From: Candidatus Obscuribacter sp.
Lineage (GTDB): Bacteria > Cyanobacteriota > Vampirovibrionia > Obscuribacterales > Obscuribacteraceae
Assembly (NCBI GenBank): GCA_016718315.1
Contig: JADKDV010000005.1
Coordinates: 682,001-746,000 of the forward strand
Direction of reading: 5' to 3'
DNA length: 64,000 bases
In this document: in pieces, positions 26,216-33,923 of the stretch
How positions within the stretch are numbered: position 1 is the stretch's first letter
Layout: every line of letters begins with the position of its first letter
Position numbers and translations under genes: made by a program
The notes under the pieces: model-generated
What the model was told of the DNA's origin: nothing
The model's input: only the letters and a program-made list of their open reading frames with translations
The model's database searches: none

Positions 26216-26624
26216 ACAGTTTGCTCTATTTTTGCTGGGACATTGGCTGCTGTTTACAACCGGGTTTCCATGAGGGTTCCTGTCGTCTTTTGTTGCTGAT
26301 AAATTTCGCTCTTAGCTAAAATCTTGCTTTCTTTCACTTGCTAAAACCTTGAAGTGCTGCCGAGTTATCGGCCGCTCTGCAACATGTTGTCATATGTTCC
26401 TTTTCGATGTCAGGATAATACAAATCTTGACACTTTGCGGGTTTCAGGGGGGTGGCTGGAAGCCAAGTGAAATCTTTACTTGTAGACTTTCTTGGTTGAA
26501 CTACCGCTTCCAGGGGTAAAACTTATTTGGGTGCGGGCAAGGGCAGCCGTTGTCCTTGATTCACTGATGTGCGTTAATAGTAAGTGGTTAATCTTTCTCA
26601 CTACAGAAAGAAGGGGGAACCGTA
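26216..26624. other. Intergenic region between second pilin and cpaB (409 bp)
   Basis: I see no convincing gene. Small hairpins occur (GCCGA-GTTA-TCGGC at 26359-26372; GGCT-GGA-AGCC near 26453). The segment before cpaB has a TTGACA at about 26428 without a well-placed -10. The length suggests a separate promoter or a structured leader for the cpaB-tadC block. A known riboswitch class was not recognised. Confidence 0.45.
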
Positions 26625-27590
26625 ATGAACCCATTACGAGCGTTATTTCTACAATTATCTCGAATGCCTCCAGCATTAATGCTCGTGCTGATTATTGGTC
26701 TCGCTGTACTCGTAACCATGATGGTTACTAGCAACCAGCAAGCTCAAGAAGCAGCGCTCAAAGCGAAGGAGCAGGACCTTGTTGCCAAAATGAGCGCCAA
26801 GGGCAAAGTGGTATATGCCATCAAGGATATTCCTGAAGGCTCAACCATCCCTGTTGATTCACTCGAAGAAAAGGAAATCGAGCAGGCCAAAATCCCGCAA
26901 GACGCCCTTACTTCCGCATCTCTCGCTGCTGGTCGAGTTGCTAAGTACGGTATTCAAACCGGACAAATCGTTTCTCAACACGACCTTGCTCCGCAAGGTA
27001 TCTCGTTGGGATTCGAAGCCCGTCTCAAAGAGGGCATGAGAGCTGTTACCTTTGCTGTTGACAGCAACTCCGGCGTTGCCGGTTTCGTTACTCCCGAAAG
27101 CCATGTTGACGTTATCTCCATGGTCGGTGCTGGTTCCGAGACTAAGGTAGCTCCAATCCTCTCTGACGTTGAAGTTATTGCTTGTGGTCAGATGTATCAG
27201 AAGGCTCCCGGCGGCACTGCCTCCGTACCAGCTAGCTCTGTTACCGTATCTCTTTCTCCAGAAGATGCTGCCAAACTAATCAAGGCCATCACCGCGAGTA
27301 AGTTGTACCTGACTTTGAGAAATGACAAAGACCACACACCAGTGGCAACAGTGGACGTTACCTCACTCTTTGTTAAGCCTCCAGCTGCTAAGGGTGGCGG
27401 TGATGCGATGGCGGCTCTGCCTCCTCCTTCCGCTCTGCCTCCTCCCCCACTGCCAAACGCTCCTGATGCAGGACCGATGCCAATGGGTGGACCTGGAATG
27501 GCGCCGATGGCACCACCACCGCCGCCACTGCACGAAATTGAGATCTGGTCCGGAAGTAAAAAGGACGTACTCTCAGTTCCTAAATCCTAG
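26625..27590 (+). CDS. cpaB: Tad pilus assembly protein CpaB/RcpC, 321 aa
   Basis: An N-terminal membrane helix (about 15-36, ALMLVLIIGLAVLVTMMV) is followed by a SAF-like beta-clip domain (VVYAIKDIPEGSTIPVDSLEEKEI, then LAAGRVAKYGIQTGQIVSQHDL). The RcpC-type region follows (GMRAVTFAVDSNSGVAGFVTPESHVDVISMV). This is the CpaB layout, a periplasmic component of Tad machines that normally sits next to the secretin CpaC. The C-terminal 60 residues are Pro/Gly/Met-rich low complexity, which is unusual. AGGGGG lies six to seven bases before the ATG. No cpaC secretin gene follows; cpaE comes next. Confidence 0.9.
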   Translation: MNPLRALFLQLSRMPPALMLVLIIGLAVLVTMMVTSNQQAQEAALKAKEQDLVAKMSAKGKVVYAIKDIPEGSTIPVDSLEEKEIEQAKIPQDALTSASLAAGRVAKYGIQTGQIVSQHDLAPQGISLGFEARLKEGMRAVTFAVDSNSGVAGFVTPESHVDVISMVGAGSETKVAPILSDVEVIACGQMYQKAPGGTASVPASSVTVSLSPEDAAKLIKAITASKLYLTLRNDKDHTPVATVDVTSLFVKPPAAKGGGDAMAALPPPSALPPPPLPNAPDAGPMPMGGPGMAPMAPPPPPLHEIEIWSGSKKDVLSVPKS

Positions 27591-27606
27591 TAAAACGCTG
27601 TAAAGC

Positions 27607-27641
27607 AATTCGTTGGCAGTCTCAAAGGCTGCCAACGAATT
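27607..27641 (+). terminator. 13-bp perfect inverted repeat between cpaB and cpaE
   Basis: AATTCGTTGGCAG (27607-27619) and its exact complement (27629-27641) flank a 9-base loop, 16 bases after the cpaB stop. No T-tract follows, so it may be an mRNA-processing or stabilising hairpin, or a partial terminator, rather than a full stop. Confidence 0.55.
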
Positions 27642-27741
27642 CTAGGAAAAATATATCCAATTGACTTACCTAAGTGACTAAGTACGCCCTTGTGGGTAAG
27701 AAAAACTAGGGCTGTCGGCTAAGGGAGAAAAAGCTGATCTT

Positions 27742-28926
27742 ATGAAACTGACCACACTGCTTGTTTGTGATGCTGGACTAGATAAACGCCAGACCATCGA
27801 AGATTTGATCCATAGTCAGCCATCGCTGGCGCTTGTAAGCACCGTCTCTGGCAGCATGGCCCGTGAGCAAATCGGTAGCTTGCATCCCAAGTTGGTTTGG
27901 ATCGAGCTCAGCCCTGCTCCAGTACGCGGTCTATCGCTACTGGCAGAATTGCGCGAAACTTTCCCTCAACTCTACTTCTTCGTAAGTTATGAAGTGCCAG
28001 ATCCGGAGCTTATTCGTACAGCTTATCGTCTGGGCGCTTCCGACTTCCTCGATGCTGAGCGCTGGCGTACAGATTTGCCAGCTGCTGTACAGAGCATCCA
28101 GCTCAAGCACCAGTCGGAGTCTGTCTCCACTGCTGCTGGTAAAGTAATCGGTATTTTTAGCCCCACCGGCGGTATCGGCGCTACTACTATATGCACCAAC
28201 CTCGCTGGCTATCTGGGCAAATATGGTGAGACTTGCATCGTCGACCTCGACTTGCAATTCGGTATGGTTTCTCACTACCTCAACCTGGAGCCTTCCTTCA
28301 GTTTGAGCACCATCGACTTTTCGCACACCAACTTTGATGCCACTTATCTGCGTAACTTGATGACTCGTTATGACGATAAGCTCAGCATTCTTGCAGCTCC
28401 GCCCGAACTCGAAGACATCGGCGATATCTATGCTGCTCAAGTGCAAGAAATCCTCTATACATCTAAGCAAGAATTCCGCTTTACCGTTGTCGACTTGCCC
28501 AAAAACTTGCTCGATGAGCGCGCCATTGCGACCCTCGACTTGGCTGACCACGTACTGGTTATCACTGAGTACAACTGGGCTGCCATCCTCAATGCTCGTA
28601 AGTGCTTAGATACATTCAAAGCGCACTACAACCAAGAAAAACTTCTCCTCGTCGTTAACAGATCAGAGTGGCTGCCACAAGACGTTCTCAGTGAATGTCG
28701 TGCCAACCTCAACTACCCTGTTTTCCACGAAATCCCCAACGATACAAAGACCGCCAAGTGGGTTAACAACCAGGGGCAAATCGCTCCAGGACATACTCCC
28801 CTAGGTAAAGGACTTGATTCCCTCGCCCGGAGAATCGCTGGAGGCGAACAGCTTCTAATTACACAAAAGGATGGCGACAAAGCAGGTGGCTTCAAGCTTC
28901 CCGCCATATTCGGTAAACGCAAATAA
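27742..28926 (+). CDS. cpaE: Tad pilus localisation ATPase CpaE/TadZ, 394 aa
   Basis: Residues about 3-120 form a receiver-like domain without the phospho-acceptor Asp (VWIELSPAPVRGLSLLAELRE instead). Residues about 135-380 are a ParA/MinD-type ATPase with the deviant Walker A GIFSPTGGIGATTICTNLA and IVDLDLQFG as Walker A'/B-type strands. The Ala in place of the usual Lys in GGxGKT is common in CpaE/TadZ. These proteins localise the Tad machine at the cell pole or envelope. AAGGGAG lies 15 or more bases before the ATG. The gene is followed 12 bases later by cpaF. Confidence 0.9.
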   Translation: MKLTTLLVCDAGLDKRQTIEDLIHSQPSLALVSTVSGSMAREQIGSLHPKLVWIELSPAPVRGLSLLAELRETFPQLYFFVSYEVPDPELIRTAYRLGASDFLDAERWRTDLPAAVQSIQLKHQSESVSTAAGKVIGIFSPTGGIGATTICTNLAGYLGKYGETCIVDLDLQFGMVSHYLNLEPSFSLSTIDFSHTNFDATYLRNLMTRYDDKLSILAAPPELEDIGDIYAAQVQEILYTSKQEFRFTVVDLPKNLLDERAIATLDLADHVLVITEYNWAAILNARKCLDTFKAHYNQEKLLLVVNRSEWLPQDVLSECRANLNYPVFHEIPNDTKTAKWVNNQGQIAPGHTPLGKGLDSLARRIAGGEQLLITQKDGDKAGGFKLPAIFGKRK

Positions 28927-28938
28927 AGGTGGTTTTAA

Positions 28939-30600
28939 ATGGGTGACGAGAGAAAGGATCAGAATCTTCCAGCGAGACCCACATCTTCATTAATGGGCCA
29001 ACTGGTCCGGCAGAGGCAGGCATCGGAAGTGGTGCCTGCTCAGCAGCAAAATACGGGGCTGTCTGGCGGTCAAGCTGGCACAAATGTAGGTGCTCGCCCA
29101 GGTGCAGCTCCGCCCCCGGGGCAGAGTGGTATGGCAAGACCGGGTGGCGCTCAAGGCGCTCCTCAAACTGGTGTAGCCAGTGCTAGACCGGCTGGCGGTG
29201 GTGGCGTACCTGCTACCGAAGGTCCTACTCGTGGTGACATCGAGCGTATCGATGCCAAAGATGAGTATGGCAGCGGTGGACACGGCGGTGGCGGCGGCGG
29301 TGCAGAGCCTTCATCCGGTGATGTCGGTGGCAAATTCAGTGCCAACCAACAACTTATCCGTGAACGCGAAAAATTCATCATTGAGCAGTTGAGAAGAGAA
29401 CTCGACACTTCTCGTTTGACCAACATCTCGGAAGATACACAAGCTCAAGTTAGAGCTCGTATCAGAGAAATCGTAAACTCTGACCCAGCTCCTCTGACCA
29501 TGATGGAAAAGGGTATCCTCCTCCAGAACGTTCTCGACGAAGTATTTGGATTTGGACCACTCGGACCACTACTACGCGACCCAAGCGTAGGTGACATCTG
29601 CGTCAACAGTATTTCTTCAATTTATGTAGAGCGTCACGGTCGTCTCGAAAAAACAAGCGTTGTCTTCGAAAACGACCGTCACTTGAGACAGACAATCGAC
29701 AAGATTATCCAACCTCTCGGCAGACGTCTCGACGAAAACTCACCCATGGTGGATGCCCGTCTTCCAAACGGTTCACGTGTAAACGCCACAATTCCTCCTG
29801 TATCAATCGACGGACCGACCATCACAATCCGATGCTTCGGTACATCGATCATGTCGCTGGGTCAATTGGTCGAGAAGGGCTCGATGAGCGTCCAGATGGC
29901 GGAAGTGCTAAAAGCTTGCGTCAAAGGTCGTATCAATATGATCATCTCTGGTGGTACAGGCTCCGGTAAAACAACTCTGCTCAACGCTCTATCTGCTCAC
30001 ATCAACCCGCGCGAACGCATCATCACCATTGAGGACGCCGCCGAGTTGCGCTTGCAACACGAGCACTGGGTGCGCATGGAAACCCGTCCACCAAACACTG
30101 AAGGACGTGGTCAAATCACCCAGCGTATGCTTGTTATCAACTGTCTGCGTATGAGACCCGACCGCATCATCCTTGGTGAGTGTCGTGGTGAAGAAGCGTT
30201 CGACATGTTGCAAGCCATGAACACAGGTCACAGTGGATCAATGACTACGATTCACGCCAACAATCCTCGTGACTGTACAAAGCGTCTCGAAAACATGATC
30301 CTGATGTGCGGTATGGAAATGCCGCAAAAGGCAGCTCGCGAATTGATCGCCTCTGCTATTCAGGTAATCGTGCAGATCAAGCGTCTTGAAGATGGTACTC
30401 GTCGTGTTACCGAGATCGCTGAGATAACCGGGATGGAAGGCGACACAATCGCTATCTCCACCATGTTTGCTCTAGAGCGTGAAGGTCGTGACCCAAGAGG
30501 CTTCTTCAAATGTCGCCACGTGGGATCTGGCTTGCCGCCTAAGTTCCTCGAACAACTGGAGCAAGAAGCTGTACCATTCAAACTGGAATGGCTCAGATAA
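28939..30600 (+). CDS. cpaF: Tad pilus secretion ATPase CpaF/TadA, 553 aa
   Basis: A Pro/Gly/Ala-rich disordered N-terminus of about 125 residues precedes the conserved CpaF body. That body has the N-terminal domain with FGFGPLGPLLRDPSVGDICVN, Walker A GGTGSGKTTLLNAL (about 337-350), the Asp box region TIEDAAELRL, and Walker B with the LGECRGEEAFDMLQAMNTGHSGSMTTIHAN segment. All catalytic motifs of a type II/IV secretion ATPase are intact. It drives Flp pilus polymerisation from the cytoplasm with TadB/TadC as membrane platform. AAAGGTGG lies ten bases before the ATG. The long disordered N-terminus is longer than in typical CpaF. Confidence 0.95.
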   Translation: MGDERKDQNLPARPTSSLMGQLVRQRQASEVVPAQQQNTGLSGGQAGTNVGARPGAAPPPGQSGMARPGGAQGAPQTGVASARPAGGGGVPATEGPTRGDIERIDAKDEYGSGGHGGGGGGAEPSSGDVGGKFSANQQLIREREKFIIEQLRRELDTSRLTNISEDTQAQVRARIREIVNSDPAPLTMMEKGILLQNVLDEVFGFGPLGPLLRDPSVGDICVNSISSIYVERHGRLEKTSVVFENDRHLRQTIDKIIQPLGRRLDENSPMVDARLPNGSRVNATIPPVSIDGPTITIRCFGTSIMSLGQLVEKGSMSVQMAEVLKACVKGRINMIISGGTGSGKTTLLNALSAHINPRERIITIEDAAELRLQHEHWVRMETRPPNTEGRGQITQRMLVINCLRMRPDRIILGECRGEEAFDMLQAMNTGHSGSMTTIHANNPRDCTKRLENMILMCGMEMPQKAARELIASAIQVIVQIKRLEDGTRRVTEIAEITGMEGDTIAISTMFALEREGRDPRGFFKCRHVGSGLPPKFLEQLEQEAVPFKLEWLR

Positions 30601-30613
30601 AACGATTTACAAA

Positions 30614-30640
30614 AGGAGGGGAATCTGGGATTCCCTTCCT
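30614..30640 (+). terminator. 12-bp hairpin between cpaF and tadB
   Basis: AGGAGGGGAATC (30614-30625) pairs with GATTCCCTTCCT (30629-30640) with one G-T wobble and a TGG loop. It sits 13 bases after the cpaF stop and is followed by an A/T-rich stretch. It could reduce transcription into tadB/tadC or protect the cpaF mRNA end. Confidence 0.55.
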
Positions 30641-30689
30641 ATTTGTTCAATTTCCGAGTTTTACCTGTCAATTTTTTGAGAAATAAACC

Positions 30690-31622
30690 ATGCAAGGTCC
30701 AATAATTTTCGGTTCGATAGTGGTGATTGGTTTGCTGCTCATGGTGCTACTGCGCCGTGACTCAGTCGATCAATTGTCGCGTCTGACAAAACAGTCGAGA
30801 CGCAATGCTGAAAAACTGAGAGACAGCGCCGATCCTGAGAACATCTTCGTGACTCAGCGTCAGGACTATCTTGCAACCTTGCTTGCTCGCGCCGGCTTGG
30901 AAGCTCAGTACGACAAGATGCGCATGCAATGGCTATATGCTTCAATTGGTGCGGGCTTACTTGGTGCTGTTGCCTTCATTCTTCAGGGTGTACCAGAGCT
31001 TTGTCCTGTTGGATTTTTCCTTGGACTGCCTGTGGGCGCTGCCGGATTTGTTTATTACATCGGTGAAGTTGCCAAAAGACGTCAGGCTCGTATGACCGAG
31101 CAACTGCCTCAGATTCTAGAAACAATGGTGTCCGCGCTCCGCGCCGGTTCACCGGTAATGGAAGTCTTTAAGGTTATCTCTGATACCGGCCCGGATCCAA
31201 TTCGTGGCGAATTCAAGCGTGGTCTCATTTCTTTGCAGCTAGGTAAGCCATTTCGTGATGTAATGAGAGAGATGTCTCTGCGTATCAAGGCGCCTGACTT
31301 CAAGCTTCTTACCCAGGCAATCTTTATCTCCCAAGACGTAGGGGGTAATTTGGCAGACGTTGTAGCCACAATCGCCGAAGCGATTCGTGAAAGATTCAAA
31401 CTACGCGACTTCCTCAACGCTCTTACATCACAAGGTAAAGCTACTGCATCATTTATTGGCTGTCTGCCTTATTTGATTACAGTTGGTACTTACTTCTTGA
31501 CACCTTCTTACATGACCCCCTTCTTGAACCACCCAATTGCTAGAATCGTAATGGTGCTTCTAGTTTGCTGGGAACTCCTCGGATTCTACATCTTGCAAAA
31601 GATGGTCACATTTGAAGTTTAG
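30690..31622 (+). CDS. tadB: Tad pilus membrane platform protein TadB, 310 aa
   Basis: The N-terminal hydrophobic helix (about 3-20) and two more (about 88-130) precede a cytoplasmic T2SSF domain with RQARMTEQLPQILETMVSALRAGSPVMEVFKVISDTGPDPIRGEFKR. The C-terminal helices include TSQGKATASFIGCLPYLITVGTYFL. This is the TadB arrangement in gene order after cpaF. It forms with TadC the inner-membrane base of the Flp pilus. Complete and of usual length. Confidence 0.93.
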   Translation: MQGPIIFGSIVVIGLLLMVLLRRDSVDQLSRLTKQSRRNAEKLRDSADPENIFVTQRQDYLATLLARAGLEAQYDKMRMQWLYASIGAGLLGAVAFILQGVPELCPVGFFLGLPVGAAGFVYYIGEVAKRRQARMTEQLPQILETMVSALRAGSPVMEVFKVISDTGPDPIRGEFKRGLISLQLGKPFRDVMREMSLRIKAPDFKLLTQAIFISQDVGGNLADVVATIAEAIRERFKLRDFLNALTSQGKATASFIGCLPYLITVGTYFLTPSYMTPFLNHPIARIVMVLLVCWELLGFYILQKMVTFEV

Positions 31623-31676
31623 CCAGTCAGTCAACTCTCAATACCATTTGCTTTTAATTGAGGAAACAAGAATTCC

Positions 31677-32609
31677 ATGCCAACACCAGTCCTAGCCATA
31701 ATGGTATTCACCTGTGTAGTCGCAAGCTGCATACTGGTGCTGCGCCCGGTCTTCGGTACCTACGTAGACAACTACGGCGTGCGTCTGAGACCACGCAAAG
31801 AGAAAGAAGACTCCGCAGCTGAAAAGCCAAAGGATTCGGCTATCCTCAAACTGGCGGAACTCGCCGGTACCTTTGCACTATCTTTGATGCCTGCTCTTGC
31901 TGACAAGCGTACTGTGCAGTTGCTCACTATGGCTAACTACCGTACTCCCCAGCACATGGCTATCTTTATCGGTGTAAAAGCGATTTTGATCGGTACAGTT
32001 TTGACCATGACTTTCCTGGCAGCAGCTTCCAATCCTGTCATGCTCTTGCTCGGTCTAGTTGGTTGTATTCCTGGTTGGATTTTGCCTAACTTCTTCCTGG
32101 CTGGTCGCGTCAAAAAGCGTCAGTCCGATATCATGAGAGAGCTGCCTGTCATTATCGACTTGCTCATAGTTTGCGCCCAAGCTGGTCTTGGTTTGATGCT
32201 CGCTGTAGATAAAGTATCTAAAGAAGTAGGCGAGTCTTGTCCCATCCTCTCAGTAGAGTTGCAACAACTCATTGCTGACGTAAAAGTATTTGCTAAAACA
32301 GTACCTTACGCTCTCAGAGAAATGGGTGAGAGATGCGGCGTAGATGAACTTATAAACATGGCATCAGCCTTGATCGCTGCTGAAGCGAAGGGTGCTGACA
32401 TGAGCTATCCTCTGCGTCAACAAGCCGTCGCCCTCCGTGACCGTCTCAAGCGTAAGAAAGAAGAAGAAGCCGGTAAAGTGCCAGTTAAAATGGTGCCCGT
32501 AATTATGATCTTCGTTATGCCTTTGATTCTCTGTCCCATGCTTGGACCAGCGGTTGTAACCATCATCGCTGCTATCCAGCCGATTATGTCCAGCGGTTCG
32601 ATGAAGTAA
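31677..32609 (+). CDS. tadC: Tad pilus membrane platform protein TadC, 310 aa
   Basis: This is a T2SSF-domain protein. Hydrophobic N-terminal segments are followed by RVKKRQSDIMRELPVIIDLLIVCAQAGLGLMLAVDKVSKEVG, the typical TadC core. Another segment, ALREMGERCGVDELINMASALIAAEAKGADMSYPLRQQA, leads to the two C-terminal membrane helices (VPVKMVPVIMIFVMPLILCPMLGP). The paralog TadB lies directly upstream. GAGGAAAC lies 13 bases before the ATG. The last recognisable Tad gene of the block; a strong terminator follows within the next gene. Confidence 0.93.
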   Translation: MPTPVLAIMVFTCVVASCILVLRPVFGTYVDNYGVRLRPRKEKEDSAAEKPKDSAILKLAELAGTFALSLMPALADKRTVQLLTMANYRTPQHMAIFIGVKAILIGTVLTMTFLAAASNPVMLLLGLVGCIPGWILPNFFLAGRVKKRQSDIMRELPVIIDLLIVCAQAGLGLMLAVDKVSKEVGESCPILSVELQQLIADVKVFAKTVPYALREMGERCGVDELINMASALIAAEAKGADMSYPLRQQAVALRDRLKRKKEEEAGKVPVKMVPVIMIFVMPLILCPMLGPAVVTIIAAIQPIMSSGSMK

Positions 32610-32612
32610 AAA

Positions 32613-32987
32613 TTGCTGCCTAAAAACGGTACTTATTGCCGCATCAACAATGCAACCAAGGACAGTGTTTTAGCAGAGCGCGCAAAAGTTGCGCGCTCTT
32701 TTTTTACGCGTCTCAAAGGGCTTCTTGGTACCGACTCCCTGCCAACTGGCAGCGGGCTGTGGATTGAGCCCTGTGCCGCGATTCATATGTTTGGCATGCG
32801 TTACGCTATCGATGCCATTTTTGTTGATAAGCACAATGTTGTGGTGGGCTTTTGTATTGAGATACCGCCTGGTGCTGTCTCACCCAATTTTAAGGGAGCA
32901 CGCTCCTGTATCGAGTTGGCCAGTGGCAGTATCATATGCAGTGGCACCCAGGTGGGCGATACCATCACCTGGTCAGCTGCTGAATAG
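32613..32987 (+). CDS. DUF192 protein, 124 aa
   Basis: The core AERAKVARSFFTRLKGLLGTDSL ... LWIEPCAAIHMFGMRYAIDAIFVDKHNVVVG matches the DUF192 family: small beta-barrel proteins, often secreted or cytoplasmic, of unknown function. This copy lacks a signal peptide. The start at TTG 32613, three bases after the tadC stop, has no ribosome binding site, so expression would depend on coupling to tadC. A canonical intrinsic terminator lies inside codons about 21-31 of this gene (32675-32705), overlapping the conserved AERAKVARSFF segment. Unless ribosomes disrupt the hairpin, most transcripts would end there. Confidence 0.8.
   Translation: MLPKNGTYCRINNATKDSVLAERAKVARSFFTRLKGLLGTDSLPTGSGLWIEPCAAIHMFGMRYAIDAIFVDKHNVVVGFCIEIPPGAVSPNFKGARSCIELASGSIICSGTQVGDTITWSAAE
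32675..32705 (+). terminator. Intrinsic terminator of the Tad operon, inside the DUF192 gene
   Basis: AGAGCGCGCAA (32675-32685) and TTGCGCGCTCT (32689-32699) form a perfect 11-bp G/C-rich stem with an AAG loop. A run of seven T (32699-32705) follows immediately. This is a textbook rho-independent terminator. Confidence 0.88.
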
Positions 32988-33032
32988 TGATGTGCCAGTC
33001 ATAGCGCGTTTTGTGGAGCTAAGCACGGACCT

Positions 33033-33923
33033 TTAGTGTGGCGCTTTTGGCTCGGATTTTTGTGCTGGTAGATTTTTGGCTATGGTCTGTGCCACATGCA
33101 ATCCCAGTGCTTTGTAGCCGTTGTTAGTGAGATGACAGTCATTGGGCTCTTGATACTGAGCTAGATCAGCTTTAATCACAGTGTAGAGATCGTCAACTAG
33201 GACTCCGTTTTTTTGCATGATTTGACGGGCAATAGTGTTTTTTTGCTGGATATCATTGTCATCCATTTGCTCTTGTGGCTTGAGCGGTAGTGGTGTGCTT
33301 GTGGCAAAAATGAGTTTTGCCCCAGTGGCTTTGAGCCCTTTGACGATTTGTTCTAGATTGCTCTGATAGACTTCTGGCGCTGTTTTGCGATCATGGATGC
33401 CAAAATTAAAATAGATGATGTTGTAAGGCTTGCGATTTAGCCAGTCATTTAGATGAGCTACACCGTTGGCTGTTTTGCCGCCATTAGTGGGGATGCGAAG
33501 TATATTGGCTCTGGTGGTGAGAGTCTGTCTGACCAGGTCTGTGTAACCAAGCGAAATAGAATCACCGATTATTAGCACAGTTGGTTTGCGCGGGTCGACA
33601 AAACCATAGTCCCAGGATGTTGTCCGTCCTTCCACTCGGTCGCGTTTGTATCTTTTCCAAAATACGCCATCCATGCTGATTTTGATTGCATCTTCCCAGG
33701 CTTTTTGCTCAGGGCTGAGACGTTGCTTCCACTCCTGATAGCGGTGGTCTATCTGGGTCTCTTGCTGCCAGCTGTCATAGACAGTGGAGAGGTAGTAGCT
33801 GCAGGCACTGGAGCCTGCTACAGCCAGAGCAATAAGGACAGCCACTGTCGGCGTTATCTTTTGAGGTAGTAGTGATCGCAAAGTTCTTTGTTCTGGCGGC
33901 AGATTTGATGGTTCTTGAGTCAT
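33033..33923 (-). CDS. SGNH/GDSL-family hydrolase, membrane-anchored, 296 aa
   Basis: The start at 33923 forms an ATGA overlap with the stop of the upstream acyltransferase; a longer in-frame start at 34001 would overlap that gene by 82 bases. One N-terminal membrane helix (VAVLIALAVAGSSACSYYL) places the catalytic domain outside. SGNH blocks are visible: GDSISLG (nucleophile Ser), a Gly in NGGKTANG, the Asn in FNFGIHD, and the Asp/His pair in NDCHLTNNG near the C-terminus. These enzymes are esterases or O-acetyl transfer partners. Pairing with an acyltransferase-3 protein mirrors the OatA-type two-part O-acetylation system. Confidence 0.85.
   Translation of the reverse strand: MTQEPSNLPPEQRTLRSLLPQKITPTVAVLIALAVAGSSACSYYLSTVYDSWQQETQIDHRYQEWKQRLSPEQKAWEDAIKISMDGVFWKRYKRDRVEGRTTSWDYGFVDPRKPTVLIIGDSISLGYTDLVRQTLTTRANILRIPTNGGKTANGVAHLNDWLNRKPYNIIYFNFGIHDRKTAPEVYQSNLEQIVKGLKATGAKLIFATSTPLPLKPQEQMDDNDIQQKNTIARQIMQKNGVLVDDLYTVIKADLAQYQEPNDCHLTNNGYKALGLHVAQTIAKNLPAQKSEPKAPH

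Noticed and set aside
26400..26470. Possible cyclic-di-GMP or other riboswitch before cpaB
   Set aside because: A G-run and small hairpins are present, but none of the conserved aptamer motifs could be matched.
26492..26731. Short plus-strand frame upstream of and overlapping cpaB
   Set aside because: No ribosome binding site, no recognisable motif, and it overlaps the well-supported cpaB start in another frame.
27937..28551. Minus-strand open frame of 204 codons opposite cpaE
   Set aside because: cpaE is clearly coding on the plus strand with conserved motifs; the reverse frame is a by-product of its codon use.
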